Part shown: positions 7,636 through 18,598 of the stretch, one piece after another
Layout of the letters: every line of letters starts with the position of its first letter
Numbering within the stretch: the stretch's first letter is position 1
NCBI RefSeq assembly: GCF_001544135.1
Contig: NZ_BCPV01000010.1
Location: 18,185 to 82,184 of the forward strand
Source: Geobacillus zalihae NBRC 101842
GTDB lineage: Bacteria > Bacillota > Bacilli > Bacillales > Anoxybacillaceae
Direction: 5' to 3'
Length of the DNA stretch: 64,000 bases
The notes under the pieces: model-generated
What the model was told of the DNA's origin: nothing
Databases searched by the model: none
What the model saw: the letters and a program-made list of their open reading frames with translations, nothing else
Position numbers and translations under genes: made by a program

Positions 7636-9339
7636 TCACTGTTCCCGGCTGTTATCCTCCTGCCATAATTTCTGCACACGGTCAAACGCGCCCGGCTCGA
7701 CTTCTTCAACGGCCGCCACCGCTTGCCGGAGCGCCTCCTCATAATCATAATGGCGAAATAAAAATTCGGCTTCTTCCAGCCCTTTGCGGACCGCTGGATA
7801 GCGGCGTCGGTAGCGATTGCCGTATTGAATCGTCCGCTCCGCCAGCGTCGCCTGTTCGATCATTTCCACCGTCCGCTCATACAACCGTTCCACAGCCGCT
7901 TTCGCCTCCTCCAACGCTTGGTCGACCGCCGGCATGTCAAGCGGCTTTTCTTCAAGACGCGCGGCAACGGCTTGCAAGCTGCGTCTCGCTTCCGCCAATT
8001 CAAGCGCATACGGTTCAGGCAGCCCCGGCAGCCGGCTTTTTTGCACAAGGCGGAGCGCCTCGGCCAATGTTTTTCTCATGCCGTCAAGCTTTTCGCGGGC
8101 GATCAATTCGTCTTTGCGCAGCGTCTGCAGCATCGTTCGAAACTGTTCATGCTCTTCCTTCATGAGGTCGATTTGGGACACAAGCTGCTCAAGCTCCTCT
8201 TTCAGGAGCGAATACGCTGTTTTCGCCTCGGCAACGCGGTCTTGAATGAGAAAAAACCGCTTTTGCAACTGGTGCAGCTGCTTTTCGATGCTCCGGTACT
8301 TTTCGAGGTCGCTTGGCGCCAAATGGTAGCTTTGCTGGACGAACAGCGCCTCGGCCTCGGTTTCCTTCGCCTCGGCGGCAAGCTCCTGAAGCATGCCGCT
8401 GAGGCGCGGCATTTCCGTTTGCACATATTGATGCGCGAGCACTTCGTTTTCGAGCAAATCGTAGAGCGCGTCGATCTCTTCTTTCAGCTCAGCGACAATC
8501 TGCTTCGCTTCTTCGATGCGCAGCTCATGGATCATGGCCAGACATTGCTCGATTTTTTCCCGTTTTTCCTGAAGCGTGCGCTCCATGTGCAAATGGTCAA
8601 GGATGTATCCGCGCTCTTCCATCTCTCGATAGCCATCAGCCAACTCAGCGAGCTGAGCTGGCAACGACGTTTGGCATTCGCCAAGAATTTTAGGAATTTC
8701 TTCCATCATGGATGTGAGCCGGCCGAGCTCTTCCTTCAACGTCAGAACCACATCGCGCGCCGCCAAATAGTTGCCGGCTTCCGTCAATTCGGCAAACCGC
8801 TGAAACTGCTTTTCCGCTTCCGTTAAACGGACGTCAAGCAAGTCGGCAGCCGAACCGAACGTATAACGGTAAGCAAGCAGCGCCTTTTTCGCTTCCCGGT
8901 GAGCCGCACGCAGCTCCTCGATCTCCGCCCGGCTTTGTTCCTCGCTGCCGATCAACTCATTCACTTCATGAATGATTTCATGCACTTCTTCCTCAAGATG
9001 ACGCAATCCGTCGGCGATCTGCCCAAGCAGCCGGCGCGCCTGCCGGTAGCGGTATTTGTCGAGCAGCCGCTCCGCGTCAAACAGCTGTTCTTCCACATTC
9101 GGCAGCTTCACTGCCACAATGTCGTCCCATTGCTGGCGCCATCGTTCAAACAGCTGCTCCGTCTCCCCTGTCATATTCAGCTGTTTCACTTTCGCCAGCT
9201 CATCCGGCACCGGCCGGTTCATCAAGTTGATTTTCCATTCCTCGAGCCGATCGATTTCCCGGTACATCCGCTTCCGGTACACATGATTATATATGATTGC
9301 CCCCGCTCCGAGGAGCAGAACGATCCATGCCATTCCCAT
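7636..9339 (-). CDS. ezrA: Septation ring formation regulator EzrA
   Basis: A membrane-anchored, almost entirely coiled-coil protein of 567 residues that binds FtsZ, limits Z-ring formation to midcell and helps shuttle PBP1. One N-terminal transmembrane helix (about residues 3-20) is followed by spectrin-like helical repeats rich in E, K, L and Q. The segment [15 protein letters not shown] just after the membrane helix matches B. subtilis EzrA well. Of three nearby ATGs I chose 9339, ten bases after AAGGAGG; the upstream ATG at 9360 precedes that site. It is divergent from hisJ. Confidence 0.93.
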   Translation of the reverse strand: MGMAWIVLLLGAGAIIYNHVYRKRMYREIDRLEEWKINLMNRPVPDELAKVKQLNMTGETEQLFERWRQQWDDIVAVKLPNVEEQLFDAERLLDKYRYRQARRLLGQIADGLRHLEEEVHEIIHEVNELIGSEEQSRAEIEELRAAHREAKKALLAYRYTFGSAADLLDVRLTEAEKQFQRFAELTEAGNYLAARDVVLTLKEELGRLTSMMEEIPKILGECQTSLPAQLAELADGYREMEERGYILDHLHMERTLQEKREKIEQCLAMIHELRIEEAKQIVAELKEEIDALYDLLENEVLAHQYVQTEMPRLSGMLQELAAEAKETEAEALFVQQSYHLAPSDLEKYRSIEKQLHQLQKRFFLIQDRVAEAKTAYSLLKEELEQLVSQIDLMKEEHEQFRTMLQTLRKDELIAREKLDGMRKTLAEALRLVQKSRLPGLPEPYALELAEARRSLQAVAARLEEKPLDMPAVDQALEEAKAAVERLYERTVEMIEQATLAERTIQYGNRYRRRYPAVRKGLEEAEFLFRHYDYEEALRQAVAAVEEVEPGAFDRVQKLWQEDNSREQ

Positions 9340-9499
9340 CCGCTGATGCCCTCCTTGCATTCAAGCTACTTCTATCGAACAAACGAAAATAGCGGAGAAG
9401 GCAAAAATATATGTTTTTCAATGTTTTTATGATACCATGTTAACGACATTTTTTGACCAAAATTTTTATTTTTTTTACAAGAATCTTCACTATTTTTGC

Positions 9500-9505
9500 T
9501 ATGAT
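9500..9505 (+). promoter_or_regulatory. Extended -10 promoter of hisJ
   Basis: TATGAT at 9500-9505 is preceded by TG one base away, the extended -10 form. No good -35 box is seen at the usual distance. It lies 30 bases before the hisJ start. Confidence 0.5.
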
Positions 9506-9534
9506 ACATAAGGGAGGAAGGAGGAAAATCGATC

Positions 9535-10359
9535 ATGCGCGACGGGCATATTCATACGCCGTTTTGTCCGCACGGAAGCCAAGATCCGCTTGAGGCCTAT
9601 GTAGAGCGCGCGATCGAACTGGGCTATACCGACATTTCCTTTACGGAGCACGCCCCGCTTCCTGAGCGGTTTATCGATCCAACGCCCAACCAGGACTGTT
9701 CGATGAAGCTTAGCCAGCTTGAGCGCTATTTGCACGCCGTCGCTGAGGTGAAAGCCCGCTACCGAAACGACATTGCCATCCGTGTCGGGCTCGAAGTCGA
9801 TTTTATTCCTGGCTTTGAGGAAGAAACAACCCGCCTGCTCGACGAGGTCGGCCCGCTGCTTGACGACAGCATTTTATCGGTTCACTTTTTGGCCCACGAA
9901 GGGCAATATGTATGCCTTGATTACAGCGAAGATATGTTCGCCGACATCGTCCGCTTGTTCGGATCGGTCGAACGCGTCCACCGCGCCTACTACGAAACGG
10001 TGCGGCAATCGATCCGCACGGAGCTTGGCCGCTACAAACCGAGACGCATCGGCCATATGACGCTTGTGCGCAAGTTCCAACGCCGTTTCCCATGCTTGGA
10101 ACCAATGGATGAGTGGATTGTTGCCATTCTCGATGACATCAAGCAGTTCGGCTATGAATTGGACTACAACGGCGCCGGCGCCGCCAAACCGCTCTGCCTT
10201 GAGCCGTATCCGCCGGGCGGCGTGATCGCCGAGGCGCGGCGGCGGGGCATCCCGATCGTCTACGGATCCGACGCCCATCGCGCCGCCGACTTGCACCAAG
10301 GACGGGAGAGGATGGACCGCGAGGCGCTTTCGGTTGACAACCGCCCGCAGCCGTCATAA
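9535..10359 (+). CDS. hisJ: Histidinol-phosphatase HisJ (PHP family)
   Basis: It removes phosphate from histidinol phosphate, the step before histidinol dehydrogenase in histidine synthesis. The 274-residue protein shows the PHP-fold metal ligands: HIH at residues 5-7, EHAP near 42, and GSDAH near 243. It has AGGAGG ten bases before the ATG. The gene is separate from the his operon, as in B. subtilis. Its stop codon is also the start of a -10 box for the next gene. Confidence 0.92.
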   Translation: MRDGHIHTPFCPHGSQDPLEAYVERAIELGYTDISFTEHAPLPERFIDPTPNQDCSMKLSQLERYLHAVAEVKARYRNDIAIRVGLEVDFIPGFEEETTRLLDEVGPLLDDSILSVHFLAHEGQYVCLDYSEDMFADIVRLFGSVERVHRAYYETVRQSIRTELGRYKPRRIGHMTLVRKFQRRFPCLEPMDEWIVAILDDIKQFGYELDYNGAGAAKPLCLEPYPPGGVIAEARRRGIPIVYGSDAHRAADLHQGRERMDREALSVDNRPQPS

Positions 10360-10362
10360 AAT
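10334..10362 (+). promoter_or_regulatory. SigA promoter of the fRMsr gene, inside the end of hisJ
   Basis: TTGACA (10334-10339), a 17-base spacer and TAAAAT (10357-10362) make a near-consensus SigA promoter. The -10 box begins with the TAA stop codon of hisJ, so the promoter is embedded in the coding end. Confidence 0.8.
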
Positions 10363-10451
10363 AGGCGAATCAGCCATTTCCCTGCTTGCATCCTGCTGGA
10401 TGTTGAGGCCAGAGTCCTGCTCCAACCATGATGAAAAAGGAGGCTAGTTCT

Positions 10452-10928
10452 ATGTTTCGTCCCATGGCTTACAACGGAACACGCGAAGAAAATTACGCGC
10501 TCGTCATCGAACAGCTGAAATCGCTCATTTCCGGGGAACCCAACTTCATCGCCAACTTGGCGAACGCAGCCGCCTTGCTCAACCAGTTTTTCACCGACAT
10601 CAATTGGGTCGGGTTTTATCTCGCAGACGGCGAGGAGCTTGTGCTTGGCCCGTTCCAAGGCTTGCCGGCATGCGTGCGCATTCCGTTCGGCAAGGGGGTG
10701 TGCGGCACGGCGGCCGCCGAGCGGCGGACGGTGGTCGTTCCGGACGTTCACCAATTCCCGGGCCATATCGCCTGCGATGCAGCGTCTCAATCGGAAATCG
10801 TCGTGCCGCTCATCAAAGACGGACGCGTCATCGGCGTTCTTGACATCGACAGCCCGGTGAAAAACCGCTTCGATGACATCGACCGCCGCTACTTGGAGCA
10901 GTTTGCCAGCGTGCTCATGTCCGCCTGA
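10452..10928 (+). CDS. msrC: Free methionine-(R)-sulfoxide reductase (GAF domain, YtsP)
   Basis: A single-GAF-domain enzyme of 158 residues that reduces free methionine-R-sulfoxide with thioredoxin. The three family cysteines are present: in LPAC, in GVCGT and in HIAC. Two in-frame ATGs lie upstream at 10428, but the one at 10452 is eight bases behind AAGGAGG and gives the family length. It follows hisJ by 92 bases. In B. subtilis the TetR-type regulator gene refZ sits in this gap and is absent here. Confidence 0.9.
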   Translation: MFRPMAYNGTREENYALVIEQLKSLISGEPNFIANLANAAALLNQFFTDINWVGFYLADGEELVLGPFQGLPACVRIPFGKGVCGTAAAERRTVVVPDVHQFPGHIACDAASQSEIVVPLIKDGRVIGVLDIDSPVKNRFDDIDRRYLEQFASVLMSA

Positions 10929-10953
10929 CGAAAAAAGCGCACCAAGCGCGAAG

Positions 10954-10984
10954 AAGGAATCCGCTTGCCCGGATTCCTTTTTTT
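10954..10984 (+). terminator. Terminator of the fRMsr gene
   Basis: A nine-base stem AAGGAATCC/GGATTCCTT with an eight-base loop is followed by TTTTTT. It sits between the converging fRMsr and dgcP genes; its T tract overlaps the dgcP stop region. Confidence 0.9.
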
Positions 10985-12818
10985 ACACCTTATACACATG
11001 ACCGTCATCGTGCACAAAAATGCAGTTTTTTCCCATCTCCTTCGCCATATAAAGCGCGGCGTCAGCTCGTTTGAACAGCTGCTCTGCATCTTGAAAGCCG
11101 CCATGCCCCCACCATGATATGCCGCACGACACGGTCACCGCCGGGATCGTTTGCTCCCGCACTTTTTCCATGATGCGCCGGGCGACGGCAACGGCGTCGG
11201 ACAGCGGCACGTTCGGCAAATACACCGCCAGCTCTTCCCCGCCCCAACGCGCCGCCACATCGCTGTCGCGAATGTTGGCGCGCATCGTCTCTGCCACTTG
11301 AACAAGCACTTCATCGCCTGTTTGATGGCCGTACACATCGTTGATTTGCTTAAAGTTGTCAATGTCAAGCAACATGAACGCTCCCGACGCATCGGTTCCC
11401 ATCGACTGTTGGATCCGCTCGTCCAAGTAGCGGCGCGTATGCAGCTTTGTCAAATAATCGGTGACCACCATCTTCTCGAGCTCTTCGCGCAGCATCGCGT
11501 TCATAAACGCCAGCGTTGAATGTTGAACGAGGGATTCCAAGAGCTTGAACATCTCAAACGTAAAGCGGTACGGCTCGCTGGCGAGCGCAATGCACAGTCC
11601 CTTCGTTTCTTTGTTTTGCTGCATCGGCGCCGCCATGATGGAGCGAAATGGACCGAAAGCGGACACGCATACATCGCCGGCAAATAAAATGTCATTTCCG
11701 CTTTGGCGCCGCTTTTCCACCCATTCGATATAGGGCTCGGACCGATGGTCGAAAAAAAACGGCGTGCTGCCTGGAAAAAGCTCCCACTTGCCGTCGGCAA
11801 ACCGGAAAAAACCGACTTCATCCGCGCCGAACGATTGTTGGATTTGCGATACCATGTACTCAATGGCTTCATGAAGCCGCGGCCGGGCGTTCAATTGGCG
11901 CATTGTGTCATTGATCAGCTGCAAATCGGAGACAAGCCGGCGCGACTGTTCATACAACTTGGCGTTCTCCAGCGCGCTTCCAGCCGTGCTCGCCAACAGC
12001 GAAATAAAATGAATCTCTCGTTTTGGAAATGGCGCAGCGTATGGGGCGATAATTTCAATCACCCCATACACCGCCTGCACCCCTTTAATCGGGGCGTACA
12101 GCACCGAGCGCGGCGGCGCCTCCATCTCCTCGCATTGCACTTGTCCAGTCAAAAACGCCCGCAACGCCGCCGTCTGTTTTTCCCTTTCATCCAATACAAG
12201 CGTTTTGATCGGCAAATTTCCGCGCAGATGGTTGTCATGCGACAACAGAAGGTGGTAGGTGAACGATGGATAGACGTTTTGCAGCGTGCGGATAATTTCT
12301 TCAAGCACAACATCGATATGCATCGAGGAATGAATTTTGGCGGCGAAGCGATGCAACTGTCCATACCGTTTCTCTTCGCCCTCTCCTTGCAGCACCGCGC
12401 TAAGCTTCCGGAACAATCGCGCCAAATCCGTCCGGATCTCCCACAACAACCGCTCGTCAAAACCGCCATCTTTTCGATACACGAGCTCGACCATCGCCGG
12501 CGTCTCATCAGAAAGCATGAAAAAGAGCCGGGCCGCCATATGCGGCCCACCGGCATCGACAACAGCGACTTTCCGCTCTCCATCAGCCGCGATCGGCAAA
12601 GCACTCGACTCCCCAACCGCTGCCGCTTCCGGATAAAAGACAGCCCGCACCGGGTCGTACAAATAAAAAACGGATTGCTCGAGCGCCAGCTCTTCTTTCA
12701 GCAGCGCGAGCAACTCGCCCGCCGCCGCCGAAAACGGCCCATCGTCCTGAAACGCTAAAAACCAGTGGAAAAATTTTTGTTTAAATGATTCATACCGCTT
12801 CATTTCTTCCTTGTTCAT
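10983..12818 (-). CDS. dgcP: Diguanylate cyclase DgcP (GAF-GAF-GGDEF, YtrP)
   Basis: It makes cyclic di-GMP, the second messenger of the motile-to-sessile switch. Two GAF-like sensory regions (roughly residues 40-170 and 190-430) precede a C-terminal GGDEF domain of about 165 residues. The active site reads RWGGEEL, and an RDSD product-inhibition site lies exactly five residues before it, so the cyclase looks active and feedback-controlled. The open frame begins at 12893, but the promoter -10 box ends at 12899, leaving no leader. The ATG at 12818 is the best later start, though its ribosome site is weak. Confidence 0.85.
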   Translation of the reverse strand: MNKEEMKRYESFKQKFFHWFLAFQDDGPFSAAAGELLALLKEELALEQSVFYLYDPVRAVFYPEAAAVGESSALPIAADGERKVAVVDAGGPHMAARLFFMLSDETPAMVELVYRKDGGFDERLLWEIRTDLARLFRKLSAVLQGEGEEKRYGQLHRFAAKIHSSMHIDVVLEEIIRTLQNVYPSFTYHLLLSHDNHLRGNLPIKTLVLDEREKQTAALRAFLTGQVQCEEMEAPPRSVLYAPIKGVQAVYGVIEIIAPYAAPFPKREIHFISLLASTAGSALENAKLYEQSRRLVSDLQLINDTMRQLNARPRLHEAIEYMVSQIQQSFGADEVGFFRFADGKWELFPGSTPFFFDHRSEPYIEWVEKRRQSGNDILFAGDVCVSAFGPFRSIMAAPMQQNKETKGLCIALASEPYRFTFEMFKLLESLVQHSTLAFMNAMLREELEKMVVTDYLTKLHTRRYLDERIQQSMGTDASGAFMLLDIDNFKQINDVYGHQTGDEVLVQVAETMRANIRDSDVAARWGGEELAVYLPNVPLSDAVAVARRIMEKVREQTIPAVTVSCGISWWGHGGFQDAEQLFKRADAALYMAKEMGKNCIFVHDDGHVYKV

Positions 12819-12898
12819 CGCCTTTTCCACCCAAACCGGCATCATCATTCCAAGCGAGAGAATGGGATGACAATTTTTTTCTAAAAATTGCATCTTTT

Positions 12899-12904
12899 AT
12901 TATA
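12899..12904 (-). promoter_or_regulatory. Extended -10 promoter of dgcP
   Basis: On the minus strand TGATATAAT gives a perfect TATAAT with an upstream TG. No clear -35 is present. It lies back to back with the rpsD promoter. Confidence 0.6.
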
Positions 12905-12936
12905 TCATACAAATCGAGAAGAGGGAAAACAAAATG

Positions 12937-12965
12937 TTGACTTTATCCTCTAAAAATCATATAAT
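12937..12965 (+). promoter_or_regulatory. SigA promoter of rpsD
   Basis: TTGACT (12937-12942), a 17-base spacer and TATAAT (12960-12965): a near-perfect housekeeping promoter, as expected for a ribosomal protein gene. Confidence 0.88.
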
Positions 12966-12971
12966 AGCCTT

Positions 12972-13152
12972 TGTGTAAAATATAGCAGCCTTTGTGCCCA
13001 CCTTTATGGTTCATTTTGTTCCTCGGCCCGCCGAGGTGCATCGCGTAACTCTTAGCTGCGAGAGCGAGGATGCATGAAAACAAAATGGCCGTAATTGTTG
13101 GCGCACATCTGCTTTTATTTTACGGGAATAAAAGCGTAAGGAGGAGCAACGA
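12972..13152 (+). ncRNA. rpsD leader, S4 autoregulatory RNA
   Basis: The roughly 180-base untranslated leader contains a long-range helix, CATTTTGTT paired with AACAAAATG, enclosing a CCTCGG/CCGAGG hairpin and a TGCATC/GATGCA stem. S4 of Bacillus represses its own mRNA by binding such a leader. The assignment uses position, length and the nested stems; I could not run a covariance model. Confidence 0.7.
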
Positions 13153-13755
13153 ATGGCTCGTTATACTGGCCCAATGTGGAAAATTTCCCGCCGCCTTGGC
13201 ATCTCATTGAGCGGCACGGGGAAAGAATTGCAAAAACGTCCGTATCCGCCTGGCCAACACGGTCCAGGGCAACGGCGGAAATTGTCGGAATATGGCTTGC
13301 AGCTGCAAGAAAAACAAAAGCTGCGCCATATGTACGGCGTGAACGAACGCCAATTCCGCAAAACGTTTGAAGAAGCAGGCAAAATGCCGGGCAAACACGG
13401 CGAAAACTTCATGATTTTGTTAGAATCGCGCCTAGACAACCTCGTCTATCGCTTAGGGTTGGCCCGCACGCGCCGTCAAGCCCGCCAGCTCGTGACGCAC
13501 GGCCACATTTTGGTCGACGGCAGCCGCGTCAACATCCCGTCGTACCGCGTCAAACCGGGACAAACGATCGCCGTTCGCGAAAAATCGCGCAACTTGCAAG
13601 TGATTAAAGAAGCGCTCGAAGCGAACAACTACATTCCAGATTACTTGACGTTCAATCCGGAAAAAATGGAAGGGACGTACACCCGCTTGCCGGAGCGTTC
13701 CGAACTGCCGGCGGAAATCAACGAAGCGCTCATCGTCGAGTTCTACTCGCGTTAA
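13153..13755 (+). CDS. rpsD: 30S ribosomal protein S4
   Basis: A primary 16S rRNA-binding protein of 200 residues that starts small-subunit assembly and represses its own translation. The N-terminal segment [16 protein letters not shown] and the S4 RNA-binding motif ([10 protein letters not shown] onward, about residues 92-155) are clear. It is the zinc-free form, with no cysteine cluster at the N-terminus. The gene is monocistronic, between its own promoter with leader and a strong terminator. Confidence 0.98.
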   Translation: MARYTGPMWKISRRLGISLSGTGKELQKRPYPPGQHGPGQRRKLSEYGLQLQEKQKLRHMYGVNERQFRKTFEEAGKMPGKHGENFMILLESRLDNLVYRLGLARTRRQARQLVTHGHILVDGSRVNIPSYRVKPGQTIAVREKSRNLQVIKEALEANNYIPDYLTFNPEKMEGTYTRLPERSELPAEINEALIVEFYSR

Positions 13756-13761
13756 AGGCGC

Positions 13762-13802
13762 AAAAAAGATCCGAAATGCCGATGCATTTCGGATCTTTTT
13801 TC
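13762..13802. terminator. Bidirectional terminator between rpsD and tyrS
   Basis: An 18-base stem with a CGAT loop (13780-13783) is flanked by A and T tracts on either side, so it serves both converging genes. Confidence 0.95.
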
Positions 13803-15340
<1,538 letters not shown>

Positions 15341-15356
15341 TGAAATATATACATTC

Positions 15357-15386
15357 TTATTACCATAGCGATGCACTCGCTGTCAA
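15357..15386 (-). promoter_or_regulatory. Promoter of the tyrS T-box transcript
   Basis: On the minus strand, TTGACA (15381-15386) and TAATAA (15357-15362) are spaced by 18 bases, just upstream of T-box stem I. Confidence 0.65.
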
Positions 15387-15492
15387 CCCTAACGCTTTTC
15401 GCACAAACGGCGAAAAATCGGCAAAATTCCACAATGCCTCCCCTTCCTATGGTATACTGATATATAATGACTTGCCGCATAGGGGGGCTGGC

Positions 15493-18243
15493 ATGAAGCG
15501 AAACCAACTTTCCATTTCTCTTGAAAAAGCGTGGCATTATTTTTCCCTTACATACGATGTGGTTTGGAACGTCATCTTCATTTTGCTCGTCGCCGCACTC
15601 TGCCTTGTCTGCTTTGCCATCGGCGCCGGCGCCGGCTATTTTGCCTTTTTGGTCAAAGATATGCCCGTTCCCTCTCCCGACGAGATGAAAAAGGAGATTT
15701 ACCATTACGGCGAAACGAGCCACATGTACTTTGACGGCGGCGTATATTTAGGGCGGTTCCGGTCCGACCTTGACCGCGAGGCGGTGCCTCTTTCCGAGGT
15801 GTCGCCATACGTCGTGCAGGCGATCATCGCGACCGAAGACGAACATTTTTATGAACACGACGGCGTCGTTCCGAAGGCCGTCATCCGCGCCGTGTTTCAA
15901 GAGCTGACCAACTCGCCGGTCAAAAGCGGCGGGAGCACGCTTACGCAGCAGCTCGTCAAAAACCAGATGTTGACGAACGAGGTGTCGTTTGAGCGGAAGG
16001 CGAAAGAAATGCTGCTTTCGCTTCGTCTGGAGAAATTTTTTTCCAAAGAAGACATTTTAGAGGCGTATTTAAACGTCGTTCCGTTCGGCCGCAATTCTTC
16101 AGGGCGCAACATCGCCGGCATCCAAGCCGCGGCCCAAGGCGTCTTTGGCGTCAACGCCAAAGAGTTGAATCTCGCTCAAGCGTCGTTTTTGGCCGGGCTC
16201 CCGCAAAACCCGTTCGTCTACACCCCGTTTGCCGCTGACGGCAGCGTCAAACCGGACCTCTCGGCGGGATTGAAACGGATGAAAACGGTGCTGTACCGGA
16301 TGAAACGGGCCGGCTACATCTCGGAAAAACAGTATAAGGAAGCGCTTTCCTATGATGTGGCGAAGCATTTGGCCGCCCCGAAGCCGTCGCCGTTTGAACA
16401 ATATCCGTTTTTGACGATGGAGATTGAGCGGCGGGCGAAAGAGGTGCTCGCCGAGACGTTCGCCAAGCGCGACGGTTATAAGCCGGAAGAAGTGCAGCGC
16501 GAACCCGCTCGTTTCCGCCGCTATCTCGGCGAAGCGGAAAAAGCGCTGCGCCAAGGCGGATATCGGATTTATACGACGATCGACAAAAAGATTTATGAAC
16601 AAATGCAGCGCATCGCTGCCCGCTACCCGTATTACGGAAGCGACAATGTGTATTACACCAAAGACAAGAAAACAGGGAAAACGATCCCCCATCGCCAACC
16701 GGTCGAAGTCGGGGCGATGCTCATCGAAAACAAAACGGGAAAAATCATCAGCTTCGTCGGCGGACGCGATTATGGGCGCGAGCAGTTGAATCACGCCACC
16801 CAGGCGCACCGGTCCAACGGGTCAACGATGAAACCGCTCTTAGTATACGCGCCGGCGATGGAGATGGGCGTCATCCAGCCGGCGACGATCATTCCCGACT
16901 TGCCGCTTTCGATCGGTTCATATGCGCCGAAAAACGCGGACGGAAAAACGCACGGGCTCGTCACGGCGCGCTATGCCTTGCAGCAATCGTTCAACATTCC
17001 GGCCGTTCGGACGTATATGAGAATTCGATCCCGCCATCCGATCGACTATTTGCATAAAATGGGGGTCACGAGCGTCGCCAAACAAGAAGAGGCCAATCCA
17101 GCTTTGGCGATCGGCGGGACGCACATTGGCGTCACGGTCGAGGAAAACGTCAACGCCTATGCGACGTTCGCCAATTACGGATCGTTCGTGGACGCTTACA
17201 TGATTGAGAAGATTGTGGACAAAAACGGAAAGATCGTTTACAAACATCAAAGCAAACCCGTCCCGGTGTTTTCGCCGCAAACGTCGTACTTGATGATTGA
17301 TATGATGCGCGACGTGCTTCACGGTGGAACGGCCTCGTCGGTGCCGCGCTACTTGACCTTTTCCGCCGATTGGGCGGGAAAAACCGGCACATCGCAAGAC
17401 AAGCGCGATTCGTGGTTTATCGCCGTCAATCCGAACGTCACGTTCGGCGTTTGGATCGGCTATGACCGGCCGGCGCCGCTTGAGTCCCGCTACAAAGGGC
17501 TTTCCTACAGCCAGCGCACCCAGCTGTTATGGGCGCGGTTGATCAATGCTGCCTATCAAGAAAACCCGAAGCTCATCGCTCCGCCGAAGCGGTTTCTCAT
17601 GCCAGGCGGCATCGTCCGCCGCGCTTACTGCGCCGCGAGCGGCTTCAGCCCGTCGGCCGCGTGCGAAAAAGCCGGGCTCGTCCGTTACGATCTGTACAAT
17701 ACGAAGTTTGCACCGCGGGAAGGAAGCGGCGAGGAAGTGATGGAAAGCCGGGTCGTCGTCATCGGCGGACGCCGCTATGTGGCGCTTGAGACGACGCCGG
17801 AAGAGTTTGTCACTCGCGAAGTGATCGTGAATCCGAAGCTTCTCGCCGATTGGGGGATCAACGGCGAAGGGCAGGCGGGCGATGCATCGCTCATCTCCAC
17901 ATTAAAGGAAAACGGCCGTCCACCGGCTCCACCCGCCGCTCGGCTTGCAGGGGGCAAGCTCGTCTGGAATCGCCATAACGAGCCGGATGTCATCGGCTAC
18001 CGCGTCTATCTAGTGAACGAAACGGGGGAACGACGCCTCGCCGCCGCTGTTAAAGCGGACGAGGCAGCCTCGTTTTCGCCGCTGCAGCCGGGCGCCGCGT
18101 ACTGCGTCACTGCTGTGGACATCGCCGGACAGGAATCGGCGCCGTCGAACCTCGTTTCGCTGCCGTCCGCCTCGCCGCCCAATTCCGGTCATCAAAAGAG
18201 CGGCGAGCCGTCTTCTCCCCCGCCGTCGGGTGACGTAGAATGA
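15493..18243 (+). CDS. Class A penicillin-binding protein with C-terminal fibronectin type III domain
   Basis: A bifunctional peptidoglycan synthase of 916 residues. One transmembrane helix (about 20-50) is followed by a GT51 glycosyltransferase domain with its catalytic glutamate in TEDEHFYEH (near 114). The transpeptidase domain has SxxK as STMK (near 443) and KTGTS (near 629). A fibronectin type III-like module occupies about 810-900. The open frame begins 94 codons earlier inside the tyrS T-box region; I chose the ATG at 15493 after AGGGGGG. An extended -10 (TGGTATACT, 15450-15458) lies upstream. It resembles PBP1A/PBP4-type proteins, and the exact orthologue is undecided. Confidence 0.9.
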   Translation: MKRNQLSISLEKAWHYFSLTYDVVWNVIFILLVAALCLVCFAIGAGAGYFAFLVKDMPVPSPDEMKKEIYHYGETSHMYFDGGVYLGRFRSDLDREAVPLSEVSPYVVQAIIATEDEHFYEHDGVVPKAVIRAVFQELTNSPVKSGGSTLTQQLVKNQMLTNEVSFERKAKEMLLSLRLEKFFSKEDILEAYLNVVPFGRNSSGRNIAGIQAAAQGVFGVNAKELNLAQASFLAGLPQNPFVYTPFAADGSVKPDLSAGLKRMKTVLYRMKRAGYISEKQYKEALSYDVAKHLAAPKPSPFEQYPFLTMEIERRAKEVLAETFAKRDGYKPEEVQREPARFRRYLGEAEKALRQGGYRIYTTIDKKIYEQMQRIAARYPYYGSDNVYYTKDKKTGKTIPHRQPVEVGAMLIENKTGKIISFVGGRDYGREQLNHATQAHRSNGSTMKPLLVYAPAMEMGVIQPATIIPDLPLSIGSYAPKNADGKTHGLVTARYALQQSFNIPAVRTYMRIRSRHPIDYLHKMGVTSVAKQEEANPALAIGGTHIGVTVEENVNAYATFANYGSFVDAYMIEKIVDKNGKIVYKHQSKPVPVFSPQTSYLMIDMMRDVLHGGTASSVPRYLTFSADWAGKTGTSQDKRDSWFIAVNPNVTFGVWIGYDRPAPLESRYKGLSYSQRTQLLWARLINAAYQENPKLIAPPKRFLMPGGIVRRAYCAASGFSPSAACEKAGLVRYDLYNTKFAPREGSGEEVMESRVVVIGGRRYVALETTPEEFVTREVIVNPKLLADWGINGEGQAGDASLISTLKENGRPPAPPAARLAGGKLVWNRHNEPDVIGYRVYLVNETGERRLAAAVKADEAASFSPLQPGAAYCVTAVDIAGQESAPSNLVSLPSASPPNSGHQKSGEPSSPPPSGDVE

Positions 18244-18345
18244 CAAGGAGCTGACCCAAAAGATTGTCTTTCTTTGATTGGCTTTCTTTAGAAGATGCCA
18301 TTCGTTTTGAATAAAGAGTTGGCGCGTATATATGGTGATCGAAAA

Positions 18346-18382
18346 GAGGGTGTCCCGATCCTTGTTGGGACACCCCTTCTTG
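18346..18382. repeat. GAGGGTGTC hairpin, copy 2
   Basis: A GAGGGTGTCCC arm pairs with GGGACACCCC across a ten-base loop and is followed by CTTGTTTGGT, the same tail as the hairpin at 2807-2837. It lies in the 355-base gap between the PBP gene and acsA. On the minus strand a short T-rich stretch follows. The rest of 18244-18540 holds nothing I recognise. Confidence 0.6.
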
Positions 18383-18558
18383 TTTGGTGAAGATGGGGAA
18401 AGCACAACGATTTTCGCCAAATGGATGGTTCTTAAGCGAAGAGGAAACGGGCATGTATCAAGTTTTTCAAATGGAGAAATCACGCTGTTGGCCGCGTTTT
18501 CCGTTCCATCACCGTCTTTGCAGCCGCCCCGCTTCGGCCCCAGTCTGAAAAGAACAAC

Positions 18559-18589
18559 AGCGCCTGGAACAGCGGATGTTCCAGACGCT
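18559..18589 (-). terminator. Terminator of acsA
   Basis: A 13-base stem (18559-18571 with 18577-18589, one mismatch) and five-base loop lie just after the acsA stop. A T-rich stretch follows on the minus strand. Confidence 0.75.
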
Positions 18590-18598
18590 TTTCGCTCA

